In this document: one piece after another, positions 42,658-51,122 of the stretch
How the letters are laid out: every line of letters starts with the position of its first letter
Numbering within the stretch: position 1 is the first letter of the stretch
DNA from: CBDCFV01 sp965261795
Lineage (GTDB): Bacteria > Chloroflexota > Dehalococcoidia > Lucifugimonadales > UBA3495
Assembly (NCBI GenBank): GCA_965261795.1
Contig: OZ253476.1
Span: 2,170,001 to 2,234,000 of the forward strand
DNA length: 64,000 bases
Reading direction: 5' to 3'
Program-made: the position numbers and the translations under genes
The notes under the pieces: generated by a model
Database searches by the model: none
What the model was told of the DNA's origin: nothing
What the model saw: the letters and a program-made list of their open reading frames with translations, nothing else

Positions 42658-43371
42658 TTACAACAGTGAAGCCGCCAGCCTCGTTTCTAATGCAATGCCA
42701 TCGGCGAGCGACAGATCGCTGCTCAATGTCAAAGCCGTCTTTGCAGCGGCAAAGGCTCCGGGTTCCAGGACAGCCATTGCATCAGCCGCGGCCCAGGCTG
42801 CATCAATCAAGTCATCGTTTGAGAGAACCCGCGTGACCAGTCCCATCGCCAGCGCTTCAGCGGCGTCGAACCGACGTCCGGTGAGCAGGACATCCATGGC
42901 CGTTCCCCGCGGGACGTTCCTGGGCACGGTCTGGGTGCCCCCGGCGGCGGGAATCATCCCCAGTTGGACCTCTGGCAATGCAAAAATAGTGTCTTCCCCA
43001 GCCAAGCGCAAGTCGCCCAGCAACGCTATCTCTACGCCTGAGCCGATGCAGTAGCCGTGCACCGCGACGACCACCGGCTTGGGCAACCGGACCAGTTGGC
43101 CCCAAACGTCCCGCTCCCAACGCACTTGGCGGGCCACTGCTTGCGACGGCGCGGCGCCGAACTCGGTCAGGTCGGCCCCGGTGCAAAACGCCCGGCCTTG
43201 GCCCGTTATCAAAACGGCGCGAACGTCCGGGTCATCCTCGGCCGCCGCCAGCACTTCGGAAAAATCGTCCCGCATTTGAATATTGTAAGCGTTCAGCGCG
43301 TGGGGCCGATTTAACGAAATATGCGCCACCGCGCCTTTCTTTTCAAACAGCAAGGCGCTGAAGGGCGTCAT
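42658..43371 (-). CDS. Enoyl-CoA hydratase/isomerase family protein
   Basis: 237 residues. Oxyanion-hole segments are GRAFCTGADL and HGYCIGSGVE. Both catalytic glutamates of true hydratases are present, in GSGVEIALLGD and LPEVQLGMIPAAGGTQ, so syn-hydration of enoyl-CoA is plausible. It starts 15 bp after the PHP gene and precedes the acyl-CoA ligase. Confidence 0.92.
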   Translation of the reverse strand: MTPFSALLFEKKGAVAHISLNRPHALNAYNIQMRDDFSEVLAAAEDDPDVRAVLITGQGRAFCTGADLTEFGAAPSQAVARQVRWERDVWGQLVRLPKPVVVAVHGYCIGSGVEIALLGDLRLAGEDTIFALPEVQLGMIPAAGGTQTVPRNVPRGTAMDVLLTGRRFDAAEALAMGLVTRVLSNDDLIDAAWAAADAMAVLEPGAFAAAKTALTLSSDLSLADGIALETRLAASLL

Positions 43372-43386
43372 TGGCCGTTCCAGCCC

Positions 43387-43929
43387 TTACCGGGGTTCGG
43401 ACGCCCGGCGGCGCAGTTCGTCCATTTCAACTTCCGTGTACCGTAGGCCAATGTTCTCCAGGTTGTGGGCGTCGCTGACCTCCACCAGCATAAGGTCGTG
43501 CGCTTGGGCAATCTCGGTGACCAAGGGCTTGCGAATGTGCCAGTTGTGAATGTAATTGTCGACCTCGATGGCGTGGACGCCCTCTTCGATAATGATGTTG
43601 GGCGAGTAGTAACCGGGGTGGGCGTAGATGCGGAACACGCTGCCGTCATCAAGGAACAACTCGCTTATCTGGTACTCGTCGAAGGGGTTTTGAGGAGGCC
43701 GGATTTCTATCTCCCATCCCGGGATGATGATCACCTCACCAGGAAGGTGCCGGTCCACTATCTCCTTGAACTCAAAGGCCCACTCCTTGTTGTGGTGGTC
43801 GGTGACGGCTATACCGTCGATGCCGCGAGACTTAATCTGCTCTACGACCTTCTCGGCGATATCCAGTGAAGGGGGTTGGAAGTTAAACGCCTCCCAGATA
43901 TGGGTGTGCAAGTCCAGCTTAACTTTCAA
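43387..43929 (-). CDS. PHP-domain metal-dependent phosphoesterase-like protein
   Basis: 180 residues; TTG start at 43929 with GAGGG 10 bp upstream. PHP metal motifs appear in order: LDLHTHIWE, GIAVTDHHN, IIPGWEIEI, FRIYAHPGYY, and VSDAHNLENIG near the end. The set of His, Asp and Glu suggests a three-metal hydrolytic site. The substrate is unknown; it sits between two crotonase genes. Confidence 0.85.
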   Translation of the reverse strand: MKVKLDLHTHIWEAFNFQPPSLDIAEKVVEQIKSRGIDGIAVTDHHNKEWAFEFKEIVDRHLPGEVIIIPGWEIEIRPPQNPFDEYQISELFLDDGSVFRIYAHPGYYSPNIIIEEGVHAIEVDNYIHNWHIRKPLVTEIAQAHDLMLVEVSDAHNLENIGLRYTEVEMDELRRRASEPR

Positions 43930-44024
43930 TGTTGGTAATCCCTCTTCTTGCCGGAAATGACCGGCGACGTGGTTGCTTGACAGGAAACTATCTTTAGAGT
44001 TGGCCGGTGATTAACATAACAGAT

Positions 44025-44792
44025 TCAGTGCCCGGTATATCCAGGGGGTCTGCGTTCCAGGAAGGACGTTATGCCCTCTGCCCGGTCGCCGGTACTGTGC
44101 AGCAGCACGTTCAGGTCCGTCTCCAGCCGCAACCCCTGGTCCAGTGTCAAGTCAAGCCCTTGCGACACCGCCTCTTTCAGGTAACGGGCGGCTATGGGAG
44201 CTCCGGCGGCGATTTGTTGGGCAATAGCCTCCGCCTCGCCCATCAACTCACCGCCTTCCACCACCCGGTTGACCAGCCCGATGTTCAAGGCTTCGGGCGC
44301 GCCGACCACCCTGGAGGTAAGGATCATGTCTCGGGCCCACGCGGGTCCCACCAGTCGTGGTAGCCGCTGTGTGCCGCCGTCCCACGGCAACCGGCCTTCC
44401 GCGAGTCCGGTAAAGCCGAATTTGGAGTGCGCCGATGCGATGCGAATGTCCCCGGCCAAGGCCAGTTCCAGCCCATGGTCAAGGGCGTCCCCATTCACCG
44501 CCACCAGCACCGGGGCTTCTATGGAGGCGATGGACGATGCAACTTGTACGCTGCGCAGCCAGTCCAACTTTTGGTCTGCGTGTCCGTCGGTAACTGATGG
44601 TGGAGGCGACACGCGTCCCACGGAAAAATACTCTCCCGCCCCGGTAAGAATAACCGCGCGAACGCTGGGTTCTTCCCTGATTGAGGCGCAAACCTCCCGC
44701 AGTTCTGCGGCCAACGCTTGGTCGACGCAGTTGCAGGCGTCCGGCCGTGCCAAGGTGACCGTGGCGATGCTGTTTTCCAGGTGGTAGGACAA
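44025..44792 (-). CDS. Enoyl-CoA hydratase/isomerase family protein, one catalytic Glu missing
   Basis: 255 residues from a TTG at 44792. It has a crotonase fold with VILTGAGEYFSVGRV and DHGLELALAGDIRIA. The first Glu is kept (HGLEL), but the second position reads FTGLAEGRLPWDGGTQ, with Gly where hydratases have Glu, so it is more likely an isomerase, hydrolase or other crotonase activity. Divergent from groES. Confidence 0.87.
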   Translation of the reverse strand: MSYHLENSIATVTLARPDACNCVDQALAAELREVCASIREEPSVRAVILTGAGEYFSVGRVSPPPSVTDGHADQKLDWLRSVQVASSIASIEAPVLVAVNGDALDHGLELALAGDIRIASAHSKFGFTGLAEGRLPWDGGTQRLPRLVGPAWARDMILTSRVVGAPEALNIGLVNRVVEGGELMGEAEAIAQQIAAGAPIAARYLKEAVSQGLDLTLDQGLRLETDLNVLLHSTGDRAEGITSFLERRPPGYTGH

Positions 44793-44885
44793 GCAACGGT
44801 ATGGAATTTCGGTCCCTCAAGTCCCGGTGTTTCGCAGCCGGTGTTGCTCGGGTAATGCCTAGATAGTAGGGCGGCATAGCGTCGC

Positions 44886-44914
44886 TTGACAAGAGTAACC
44901 ATTATATTTACGAT
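44886..44914 (+). promoter_or_regulatory. Promoter of groES-groEL
   Basis: Consensus TTGACA (44886-44891), 17-bp spacer, TACGAT (44909-44914). It lies just upstream of the CIRCE operator, so repressor binding would block initiation. Confidence 0.7.
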
Positions 44915-44917
44915 AAT

Positions 44918-44944
44918 TTTGCACTTTTACGCCTAGAGTGCTAA
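44918..44944 (+). promoter_or_regulatory. CIRCE element (HrcA operator)
   Basis: The right arm GAGTGCTAA (44936-44944) is a perfect CIRCE half. The left arm TTTGCACTT (44918-44926) matches TTAGCACTC at 7 of 9, with the standard 9-bp spacer. It places the chaperonin operon under HrcA heat-shock control. Confidence 0.85.
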
Positions 44945-44996
44945 AGAAGACTGTTAAAAAAACAAGCCCTAATTGGGGCAAAGAAAGGAGGCAAAA

Positions 44997-45287
44997 GTGG
45001 CGAATTTTGTGCCGCTGGGCGAACGGGTCGTGATCAAGCCTATAGAGCAAGAACAGACTACCAAGGGCGGGATTTTCTTACCTGACACTGCCAAGGAAAA
45101 ACCTCAGGAAGGTGAGGTGGTTGCTGTTGGGCCAGGACGGGTCGGCGATGACGGCAATCGGATTGCCATGGAATTGACCAGTGGCGACCGCGTTATCTAT
45201 TCCAAGTTCGCCGGGACCGAGTACAAGGACGGAGACGATGACTACCTGATCCTGCGCGAGAGCGATATCCTGGCCAAACTAAGCTAA
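44997..45287 (+). CDS. groS: Co-chaperonin GroES
   Basis: GTG start at 44997, 5 bp after AAGGAGG; 96 residues, the normal length. It has NFVPLGERVVIKPIEQEQ at the N-terminus, the mobile loop TTKGGIFLPDTAKEKPQEG, and the end DYLILRESDILAKL. It caps GroEL. First gene of the CIRCE-controlled operon, 51 bp before groEL. Confidence 0.98.
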   Translation: MANFVPLGERVVIKPIEQEQTTKGGIFLPDTAKEKPQEGEVVAVGPGRVGDDGNRIAMELTSGDRVIYSKFAGTEYKDGDDDYLILRESDILAKLS

Positions 45288-45338
45288 ACTATCGAGGCGG
45301 TCATAAGCCGCTTCTAAACAGAAGGACGGTGATATAGG

Positions 45339-46958
45339 ATGCCCGCAAAGAAACTAACCTACTCGGAAGAGGCGCGTAAGTCCCTTCGGACCGGCATTGA
45401 CGCTTTGGCCGCGACGGTCAAGGTGACTCTGGGTCCAAAGGGCCGGAACGTTGTGCTTGACAAGTCCTTTGGCCCTCCCCAAGTCTGTAGTGACGGGGTC
45501 ACCATTGCCAAAGAGATCGAGTTGCCCGATGCCTTTGAGAACATGGGTGCTCAGCTCCTTAAAGAGGCGGCTACCAAGACCAACGACGCCGCCGGTGACG
45601 GCACCACCACTTCAGTGGTGCTGGCCCAAGCCATCATCAATGACGGCTTCAAGAACGTTACCGCCGGGACCAACCCCATGGCCATCAAGAGGGGCATCGA
45701 CAAGGCCGTCGCCGCCATAGTGGACGAGCTTCAGAAGATGGCTCAGCCCGTGGAAACCCGCGAGCGCATAGGGCAAGTGGCGAGCCTCTCTGCCCATGAA
45801 GATGCTATTGGCGAGACCATCGCCGAGTCCATGGAGAAAGTCGGCAAGGACGGCGTCATCACGGTTGAGGAATCCAAAGGCTTATTCGACGAGATCGAGT
45901 ACGTCGAAGGTATGCAGATCGACCGCGGCTACATTTCCCCTTACTTCATTACCAACGCCGACCGGATGGAGGCCGTCATCGAGGACGCCACACTGGTCAT
46001 CACTGACAAGAAGGTTTCCGCCGTGGCTGAGTTGCTTCCCGCCTTGGAGAAGCTGCTCCAGGTCGGTAAGAAGAACGTCGTAATCATCGGCGAGGACATC
46101 GACGGCGAGGCCCTGGCTACATTGGTAGTCAACAAGCTGCGGGGCACGCTGAACGTTCTGGCAGTGAAAGCTCCGGGATTCGGAGACCGCCGCAAGGCGA
46201 TGCTCGAGGACATTGCCATCTTGACCGGCGGCACCGTGATCAGCGAGGAAACAGGCCGCAAGTTCGACAGCGCCACCTTGGAAGATTTCGGACAAGCCCG
46301 CCGCGTCTCCGCCACCAAGGACGAGACCACCATCGTGGAAGGCCGGGGATCGGAAGAGGCCATCCAAGCCCGGATCAACCAGATTAAGACCCAGATTGAA
46401 GAGACCACCTCCGAGTTCGATCGCGAGAAGCTGCAAGAGCGGATGGCCAAGCTCTCAGGCGGCGTGGCGGTCATCAAGGTCGGAGCGGCTACCGAGATCG
46501 AATTGAAAGAGCGCAAGGCCAGGGTCGAAGACGCCCTTTCCGCTACCCGCTCCGCCGTGGAAGAGGGCATCGTTGCCGGCGGCGGCGTGGCGCTGGTGCG
46601 TGCACAGCGTGCCTTGGACTCCATTGGCGACCTTCCCAGCGACGAGAGGGTTGGCGTAGACATCATCCGCCGGTCGCTGGAACAGCCCCTGAAGCTGATC
46701 GTAGAGAACGCAGGCTTCGAGGGCGCCGTCGTCCTGAACCAAGTTAAACAGCAGGCCGACGACTACGGGTACGACGCCGAGGTCGGCGAGTACGGCCCGA
46801 TGTTGGAACGGGGTATTGTCGACCCGACCAAGGTCACCCGGTCCGCCCTCCAGAACGCTGCCAGCGTCGCGGGCATGGTCCTGACCACTGAGTCGATGAT
46901 CACGGAAATCCCGCAGGCTGTGGGCGCCAGCCCGGCGATGCCGCCGATGGACTACTAA
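45339..46958 (+). CDS. groL: Chaperonin GroEL
   Basis: 539 residues, full length. ATP-binding GDGTT at 86-90, preceded by TLGPKGRNVVLDKSFGPP; the usual AAVEEGIVAGGG motif is here SAVEEGIVAGGGVAL. The C-terminus ends GASPAMPPMDY instead of the Gly-Gly-Met repeats of many GroELs. Folds proteins in the cytosol with GroES. Confidence 0.98.
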   Translation: MPAKKLTYSEEARKSLRTGIDALAATVKVTLGPKGRNVVLDKSFGPPQVCSDGVTIAKEIELPDAFENMGAQLLKEAATKTNDAAGDGTTTSVVLAQAIINDGFKNVTAGTNPMAIKRGIDKAVAAIVDELQKMAQPVETRERIGQVASLSAHEDAIGETIAESMEKVGKDGVITVEESKGLFDEIEYVEGMQIDRGYISPYFITNADRMEAVIEDATLVITDKKVSAVAELLPALEKLLQVGKKNVVIIGEDIDGEALATLVVNKLRGTLNVLAVKAPGFGDRRKAMLEDIAILTGGTVISEETGRKFDSATLEDFGQARRVSATKDETTIVEGRGSEEAIQARINQIKTQIEETTSEFDREKLQERMAKLSGGVAVIKVGAATEIELKERKARVEDALSATRSAVEEGIVAGGGVALVRAQRALDSIGDLPSDERVGVDIIRRSLEQPLKLIVENAGFEGAVVLNQVKQQADDYGYDAEVGEYGPMLERGIVDPTKVTRSALQNAASVAGMVLTTESMITEIPQAVGASPAMPPMDY

Positions 46959-46991
46959 CCCAGGATTACACCTACGGACGTTGCTCAAAGG

Positions 46992-47025
46992 ACCGCCCCG
47001 ATGCTTCGGGGCGGTTTCTTTTGTT
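46992..47025 (+). terminator. Intrinsic terminator of groES-groEL
   Basis: Perfect 10-bp GC-rich stem (46992-47001 with 47006-47015), 4-nt loop, followed by TTCTTTTGTT. A strong terminator. Confidence 0.9.
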
Positions 47026-47037
47026 CCACGCTGTCCG

Positions 47038-47067
47038 TTGGCGAAGCAAAACCGAGGCGGTTATAAT
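47038..47067 (+). promoter_or_regulatory. Candidate promoter of the CoA-transferase cluster
   Basis: TTGGCG (47038-47043), 18-bp spacer, perfect TATAAT (47062-47067), about 55 bp before the first start codon. Confidence 0.55.
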
Positions 47068-47121
47068 GCGTTGCCGCCTTTATCACAGGCAAGCCCTACA
47101 CTTTCAATTACGTGGACACTG

Positions 47122-47832
47122 ATGGCAGGACCAGACAACGACAACACCGGAACGGTCGGCCGGCGCAAGGTTTATCCTTCACCGGGGGCCGCCATCCGGG
47201 ACATTCCGGAGGGCGCGTCCGTCCTCATATCGGGCTACGCCGGCATCGGATCGCCGGAAGGTTTGCTGCGGGCCTTGTTGGCCAGCGGGGTGGGCGGCCT
47301 TACCTGCATTTGCCAGGGGGCTTGGCCTCATCCAGTTGAATCAGCCGACGTGAACGAGTTGGTGGCCAACAGGCAGGTGCGAAAGCTGATTTCGCCCCTA
47401 CCGTTTTATCCCGGCTCCGGTGGCTTGGTTGAAGACCGATGGAAGTCCGGCGATCTGGAGATAGAAGTGGTCTCACCGGGCGTAATGGCTGAGCGGTTGA
47501 GGGCCGGCGGCGCGGGGTTGGGTGGCGTTTTCGTGCCCGGAGCGCCCGGCACCCGATTCCATGAGGGCAAAGAAACAGCTTCTTTCGGTGAGCAAGAGCA
47601 CGTCTTCGAGAGGGCGTTGAAGGCCGACTTTGCATTGTTGCGGGCCGCCGCAGCGGATACCGTTGGCAACCTGGTGTACAAGGGAGCCCAACGCAACTGG
47701 AACCCGGTGATGGCCATGGCCGGCGGCGTGTGCATCGCTGAGGTGGACGAAATAGTCGAACCGGGAGACTTGGACCCTGAATTAGTGATAACTCCGGGTA
47801 TTTTCGTCAACCGTGTCGTTCAGACCGTCTGA
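47122..47832 (+). CDS. CoA-transferase alpha subunit (family I, acetate/3-oxoacid type)
   Basis: ATG at 47122; 236 residues. The alpha-subunit features are VLISGYAGIGSPEGLLRAL (family I CoA-binding glycines), the LAERLRAGGAGLGG-type segment (here MAERLRAGGAGLGG), and DTVGNLVYKGAQRNWNPVMAMA. A second alpha domain lies in the next gene. It should pair with a beta subunit to move CoA between carboxylates. Confidence 0.88.
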   Translation: MAGPDNDNTGTVGRRKVYPSPGAAIRDIPEGASVLISGYAGIGSPEGLLRALLASGVGGLTCICQGAWPHPVESADVNELVANRQVRKLISPLPFYPGSGGLVEDRWKSGDLEIEVVSPGVMAERLRAGGAGLGGVFVPGAPGTRFHEGKETASFGEQEHVFERALKADFALLRAAAADTVGNLVYKGAQRNWNPVMAMAGGVCIAEVDEIVEPGDLDPELVITPGIFVNRVVQTV

Positions 47833-47883
47833 CCCATTGTTTCTAACTTTCGGTTTTCGTGGAATGACATAAAGGAGATGCCT

Positions 47884-49278
47884 ATGCCCGACAGACTCGA
47901 CAGTTCGCAGATGGCCCTCAGGGTGGCCCGGGAATTGGTTTCCGGCGAGGTTGTGGCCTTGGGACTGGGGCTGCCAACCCTGACGCCGGAGGTAGTGTCG
48001 CCCGACGCAGGTGTATTGTTCGTGTCTGAGAGCGGGGTATTGGGCTACCAAATGCACGGGGAGTCGGCTTTGGACTCCGAAGGCCGCACGGCGGGTTTTA
48101 TTCCGGGCGGTGTTTCGGTGAGCACCGTAGAACTGGCTGCGATGGTCAGGGCCGGCTACGTGGACACAGTTGTCCTGCAACCGGGCCAGGTAACCGGACA
48201 AGGAGACTTCACCAACTGGACCACCGCCGCTACTACCGGCTTGTCCGCCGCGTCCTGGGCTTCAGAGTACGCCAACGGACCGGGACGCATCATCGCCATG
48301 ATGCCCCATACCAACCCCGATGGGACCCAAGCCATTGTCTCCCAGAGCACGATGCCCTTGGATGGCCGCGGCTGCGTGAGCTTGATTGTCACCGATGCGG
48401 CGGTAATGCGGGTGGGCCAGGACGGCTTGACGTTGGAAGAGGTCGCCCCGGGATGGTCATCCGATGCTGTAGCCGCGATCACCGGCGCGCCTTTGATGGT
48501 GTCCCATGCTTTGCGGGAGATGACCTTTGACGCACCCCGATTTCAGCAACCCAACAAGGTCTTTCCCAGTGCTCGTGAAGCGATTCAAGACCTTCCCAAC
48601 GGGGCAACCGTTTTTATCGACGGGTTCGCCGGGCCGGGCGGTATGCCTCATTGCCTGCTGGTGGCCCTCCGCGACCACGGCGCCAGCGGCCTGACCATTG
48701 TCAGCAACACCGCCGGGATTGCCCGGGTAGTAGGATTCGGAACTCCGCCGGGACGGCAGGCTATCGACCACAGCATCCTGATCGACAATCATCAGATAAA
48801 GAAAGCCATCGCTTCCTACCCCGTGTCTCCGTCGCCCGCCCGCCCCAGTTCCTTCGAGCTTGCGTTGCAACGGGGGGAGGTTGAGTGCGAAGTGGTGCCA
48901 CAAGGGACATTGGCGGAGCGGATCAGGGCCGGTGGCGCTGGGGTGGCCGCCTTTTATACGCCTACCGGCGTCGGCACCCTGCTGGCCGCAGGCAAGGAGG
49001 TCCGCTCCTTTGACGGGAAGGATTACGTGCTGGAGCAGGCTTTGCGGGGAGATTTCTGCTTGATCCGGGGCTACAAAGCGGACACCCTGGGCAACGTGGT
49101 GTACAAAGGCACCTCCCGCAACTTCAACTCCGTCATGGCGCCCGCGGCGCGAGTCACTGTTATCGAGGTCGACGAGGTCGTTGAGCCGGGGGTGCTAAGT
49201 CCCGATGAGATTGTGACTCCCGGAGTCTATATAGACAGAATCGTGGTAAGACCTCCGGGGTTTTCCCACTACGAGTAG
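47884..49278 (+). CDS. Fused CoA-transferase, beta domain followed by alpha domain
   Basis: Start ATG at 47884, 6 bp after AGGAG; an ATG at 47878 touches the ribosome site. 464 residues. Residues about 1-215 are a beta subunit with the catalytic-Glu motif FVSESGVLG and LTLEEVAPGWSSDAV. Residues about 225-464 are an alpha subunit with FIDGFAGPGGMPHCLL, LAERIRAGGAGVAAF and DTLGNVVYKGTSRNFN. Fused family I enzymes normally run alpha then beta; here the order is reversed, as though the stop between the B of one pair and the A of the next was lost. Confidence 0.9.
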   Translation: MPDRLDSSQMALRVARELVSGEVVALGLGLPTLTPEVVSPDAGVLFVSESGVLGYQMHGESALDSEGRTAGFIPGGVSVSTVELAAMVRAGYVDTVVLQPGQVTGQGDFTNWTTAATTGLSAASWASEYANGPGRIIAMMPHTNPDGTQAIVSQSTMPLDGRGCVSLIVTDAAVMRVGQDGLTLEEVAPGWSSDAVAAITGAPLMVSHALREMTFDAPRFQQPNKVFPSAREAIQDLPNGATVFIDGFAGPGGMPHCLLVALRDHGASGLTIVSNTAGIARVVGFGTPPGRQAIDHSILIDNHQIKKAIASYPVSPSPARPSSFELALQRGEVECEVVPQGTLAERIRAGGAGVAAFYTPTGVGTLLAAGKEVRSFDGKDYVLEQALRGDFCLIRGYKADTLGNVVYKGTSRNFNSVMAPAARVTVIEVDEVVEPGVLSPDEIVTPGVYIDRIVVRPPGFSHYE

Positions 49279-49315
49279 ACTCGCTTCAACGCTGGGAGAC
49301 AAACGAGGAACGGCG

Positions 49316-49993
49316 ATGACCCAAGAACAAAGCAAGCCCCGACTGGAGCGCGAAATAATAGCGATGCGGGTAGCCAAAGAACTGCCCGACCAAGGCTACG
49401 TCAACTTGGGCATCGGCATCCCGACCCTGGTTTCTAACTTCGTGCCCGACGGGAAGGTGGTCTTTTACCACAGCGAAAGCGGGGTGTTGAACTGCGGGCC
49501 GCTGGCGGAGGAAGGAGAGGAGGATATCGACCTGATTAACGCCGGAGGTCAATTTCTGCAAATGGTCCCCGGCATGTCTTTCTTCAACTCCGCCGAAGCC
49601 TTCGCCATGATACGCGGCGGACACGTGGACGTAACGGTGCTCGGATCGCATCAAGTGGCGGCCAACGGTGACTTGGCTAACTGGATGCTGCCCCAAAGAG
49701 GCGTTGGCAATGTCGGGGGCGCGATGGACCTGGCCGCCGGAGCCAAGGACGTAATCGTCGCCATGGAGCATACCGACCGGCAGGACCGCCCCAAGATACT
49801 GGAAGAGTGCACGTTGCCGGTCACCGGGAAGGGGTGCGTGTCGTTGATAGTTACAGACCTGGCGGTGATAAGGTGCACCGCAGAAGGTCTCGTCTTGGAA
49901 GAGGTCGCGCCGGGATGGACACCGGAGGAGGTCCAGGAATTGACCGGCGCGCGCCTGATATTCTCCCCGGACTTACAGGAATACCACCTGTAG
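49316..49993 (+). CDS. CoA-transferase beta subunit (family I)
   Basis: 225 residues; ATG at 49316 after GAGG. REIIAMRVAKELPDQGYVNL, GIGIPTLVSNFVP, the catalytic-Glu motif YHSESGVLNCGP and VLEEVAPGWTPEEVQELTGA are all typical. It completes the A, B-A, B series. It probably pairs with the alpha domain of the fusion or with the first gene's product. Confidence 0.92.
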   Translation: MTQEQSKPRLEREIIAMRVAKELPDQGYVNLGIGIPTLVSNFVPDGKVVFYHSESGVLNCGPLAEEGEEDIDLINAGGQFLQMVPGMSFFNSAEAFAMIRGGHVDVTVLGSHQVAANGDLANWMLPQRGVGNVGGAMDLAAGAKDVIVAMEHTDRQDRPKILEECTLPVTGKGCVSLIVTDLAVIRCTAEGLVLEEVAPGWTPEEVQELTGARLIFSPDLQEYHL

Positions 49994-50038
49994 AGGGGGC
50001 GTATCCGCATTGATGACAGCCATCAACTGTGTGTTACT

Positions 50039-50851
50039 ATGACGCAGCCGAAGCTTAGAGCGACCCAGGGGCGCGCAATGACTACGATGCTCGCGTACAA
50101 CCGCCAGGGCGCCATCGACTACGACAGTCTGGAGTTCAACCCTGACGCGCCCGAACCGTTACCCGAAGGTATGATTCAGAATCCAGTACTGTTTGAAATC
50201 CTGTCGATACTGGCCGCCCGCTTTATCGAAAACAGCCGTCGGCCCGATGTTTTTCTCGACAGCAACACTTTCATCTGCTATGACCGGACCAATCTGAACG
50301 TCAGAGTGGGGCCGGACTGCTACATGGCCTTTGGAGTGGACGCCAGGGCTATCCGGGAGAGGAAGATATACTTGCCTTGGGAAGCCGGGAAGCCGCCCGA
50401 TTTTGTTCTGGAGGTGGCGTCGGAGTCGACGGCGAGGCGTGACGTTACCAGGAAACGCGATATCTACGCCCAAATAGGCGTCCCTGAGTATTGGCGGTTC
50501 GACCCAACCGGGGGAGAACATTACGGGCAGCCGCTCGCCGGGGAGCGGTTGATCGATGGAGACTACCGGGCCATCGACCTGGCAACCGATCCCGACGGGG
50601 TGCTGAAAGGGTACAGTCCGGCTCTGGGGCTGTACCTGTGCTGGCATGAAGAGTGGTTCTACTTCTACGACCCTGCGACGGGCTCATACCTGAGAAACTT
50701 GGCGCAGACTCAGGAGGCTCTGCGGAGCGAACTAGGTGCCCGTCAGGATGCAGAAGCCGTCCTCCGAGTTGAACAAGCCGCCCGGGAAGCTGACCGCGCC
50801 AGGATAAGGCAACTTGAAGGGGAGCTACGCCGCAGGCTGCCGGAGAGCTAA
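50039..50851 (+). CDS. Uma2 family (DUF820) endonuclease-like protein with coiled-coil tail
   Basis: 270 residues from an ATG at 50039 (an ATG at 50078 is possible). The core has VGPDCYMAFGVDAR, PDFVLEVASESTARRDVTRK and IYAQIGVPEYWRFDPTGG. The C-terminus from about residue 225 is a charged helical tail (READRARIRQLEGELRR). It is the close paralogue of the Uma2 at 16624-17409, including the SYLRNL segment before the tail. Confidence 0.83.
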   Translation: MTQPKLRATQGRAMTTMLAYNRQGAIDYDSLEFNPDAPEPLPEGMIQNPVLFEILSILAARFIENSRRPDVFLDSNTFICYDRTNLNVRVGPDCYMAFGVDARAIRERKIYLPWEAGKPPDFVLEVASESTARRDVTRKRDIYAQIGVPEYWRFDPTGGEHYGQPLAGERLIDGDYRAIDLATDPDGVLKGYSPALGLYLCWHEEWFYFYDPATGSYLRNLAQTQEALRSELGARQDAEAVLRVEQAAREADRARIRQLEGELRRRLPES

Positions 50852-50944
50852 CAAGCACAAGTGGGACAGCCTCGACGGCGCGTCTCCGCGCGTTGACTTG
50901 GCATTGGCTGGGTGATAAGCTTCCTCATAATCGATTAAATAAGG

Positions 50945-51052
50945 GATGTTCTGGCGGGAGCTTGGGCAAGCCAGGCTGAGAGGGTGACCTTGGATCGTCG
51001 CCGACCGTCCGTACCTGATCCGGGTAATGCCGGTGTAGGGATGAGACGTTGC
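50945..51052 (+). ncRNA. TPP riboswitch (THI element)
   Basis: The conserved core is present: GGGAGC near 50956, CTGAGA at 50976-50981, ACCTGATCCGGGTAATGCCG from 51013, and GTAGGGA at 51035-51041. It precedes a terminator hairpin and thiG, so thiamine diphosphate should switch the thi operon off by early termination. Confidence 0.95.
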
Positions 51053-51070
51053 AATGAACTCAAAGTCCAG

Positions 51071-51103
51071 CCGCCAGGATTATACCTGGCGGTTTGATTT
51101 TAT
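51071..51103 (+). terminator. Terminator of the TPP riboswitch expression platform
   Basis: 8-bp perfect stem (51071-51078 with 51085-51092), loop ATTATA, followed by TTTGATTTTAT. The left arm CCGCCAG could instead pair with CTGGCGG at 50951-50957, at the 5' edge of the aptamer, giving an antiterminator when TPP is absent. Confidence 0.88.
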
Positions 51104-51122
51104 CCGTTAGCTTAGTGGAGAA

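Noticed and set aside
43977..43982. TTGACA on the plus strand
   Set aside because: No -10 partner at the right spacing and no plus-strand gene downstream.
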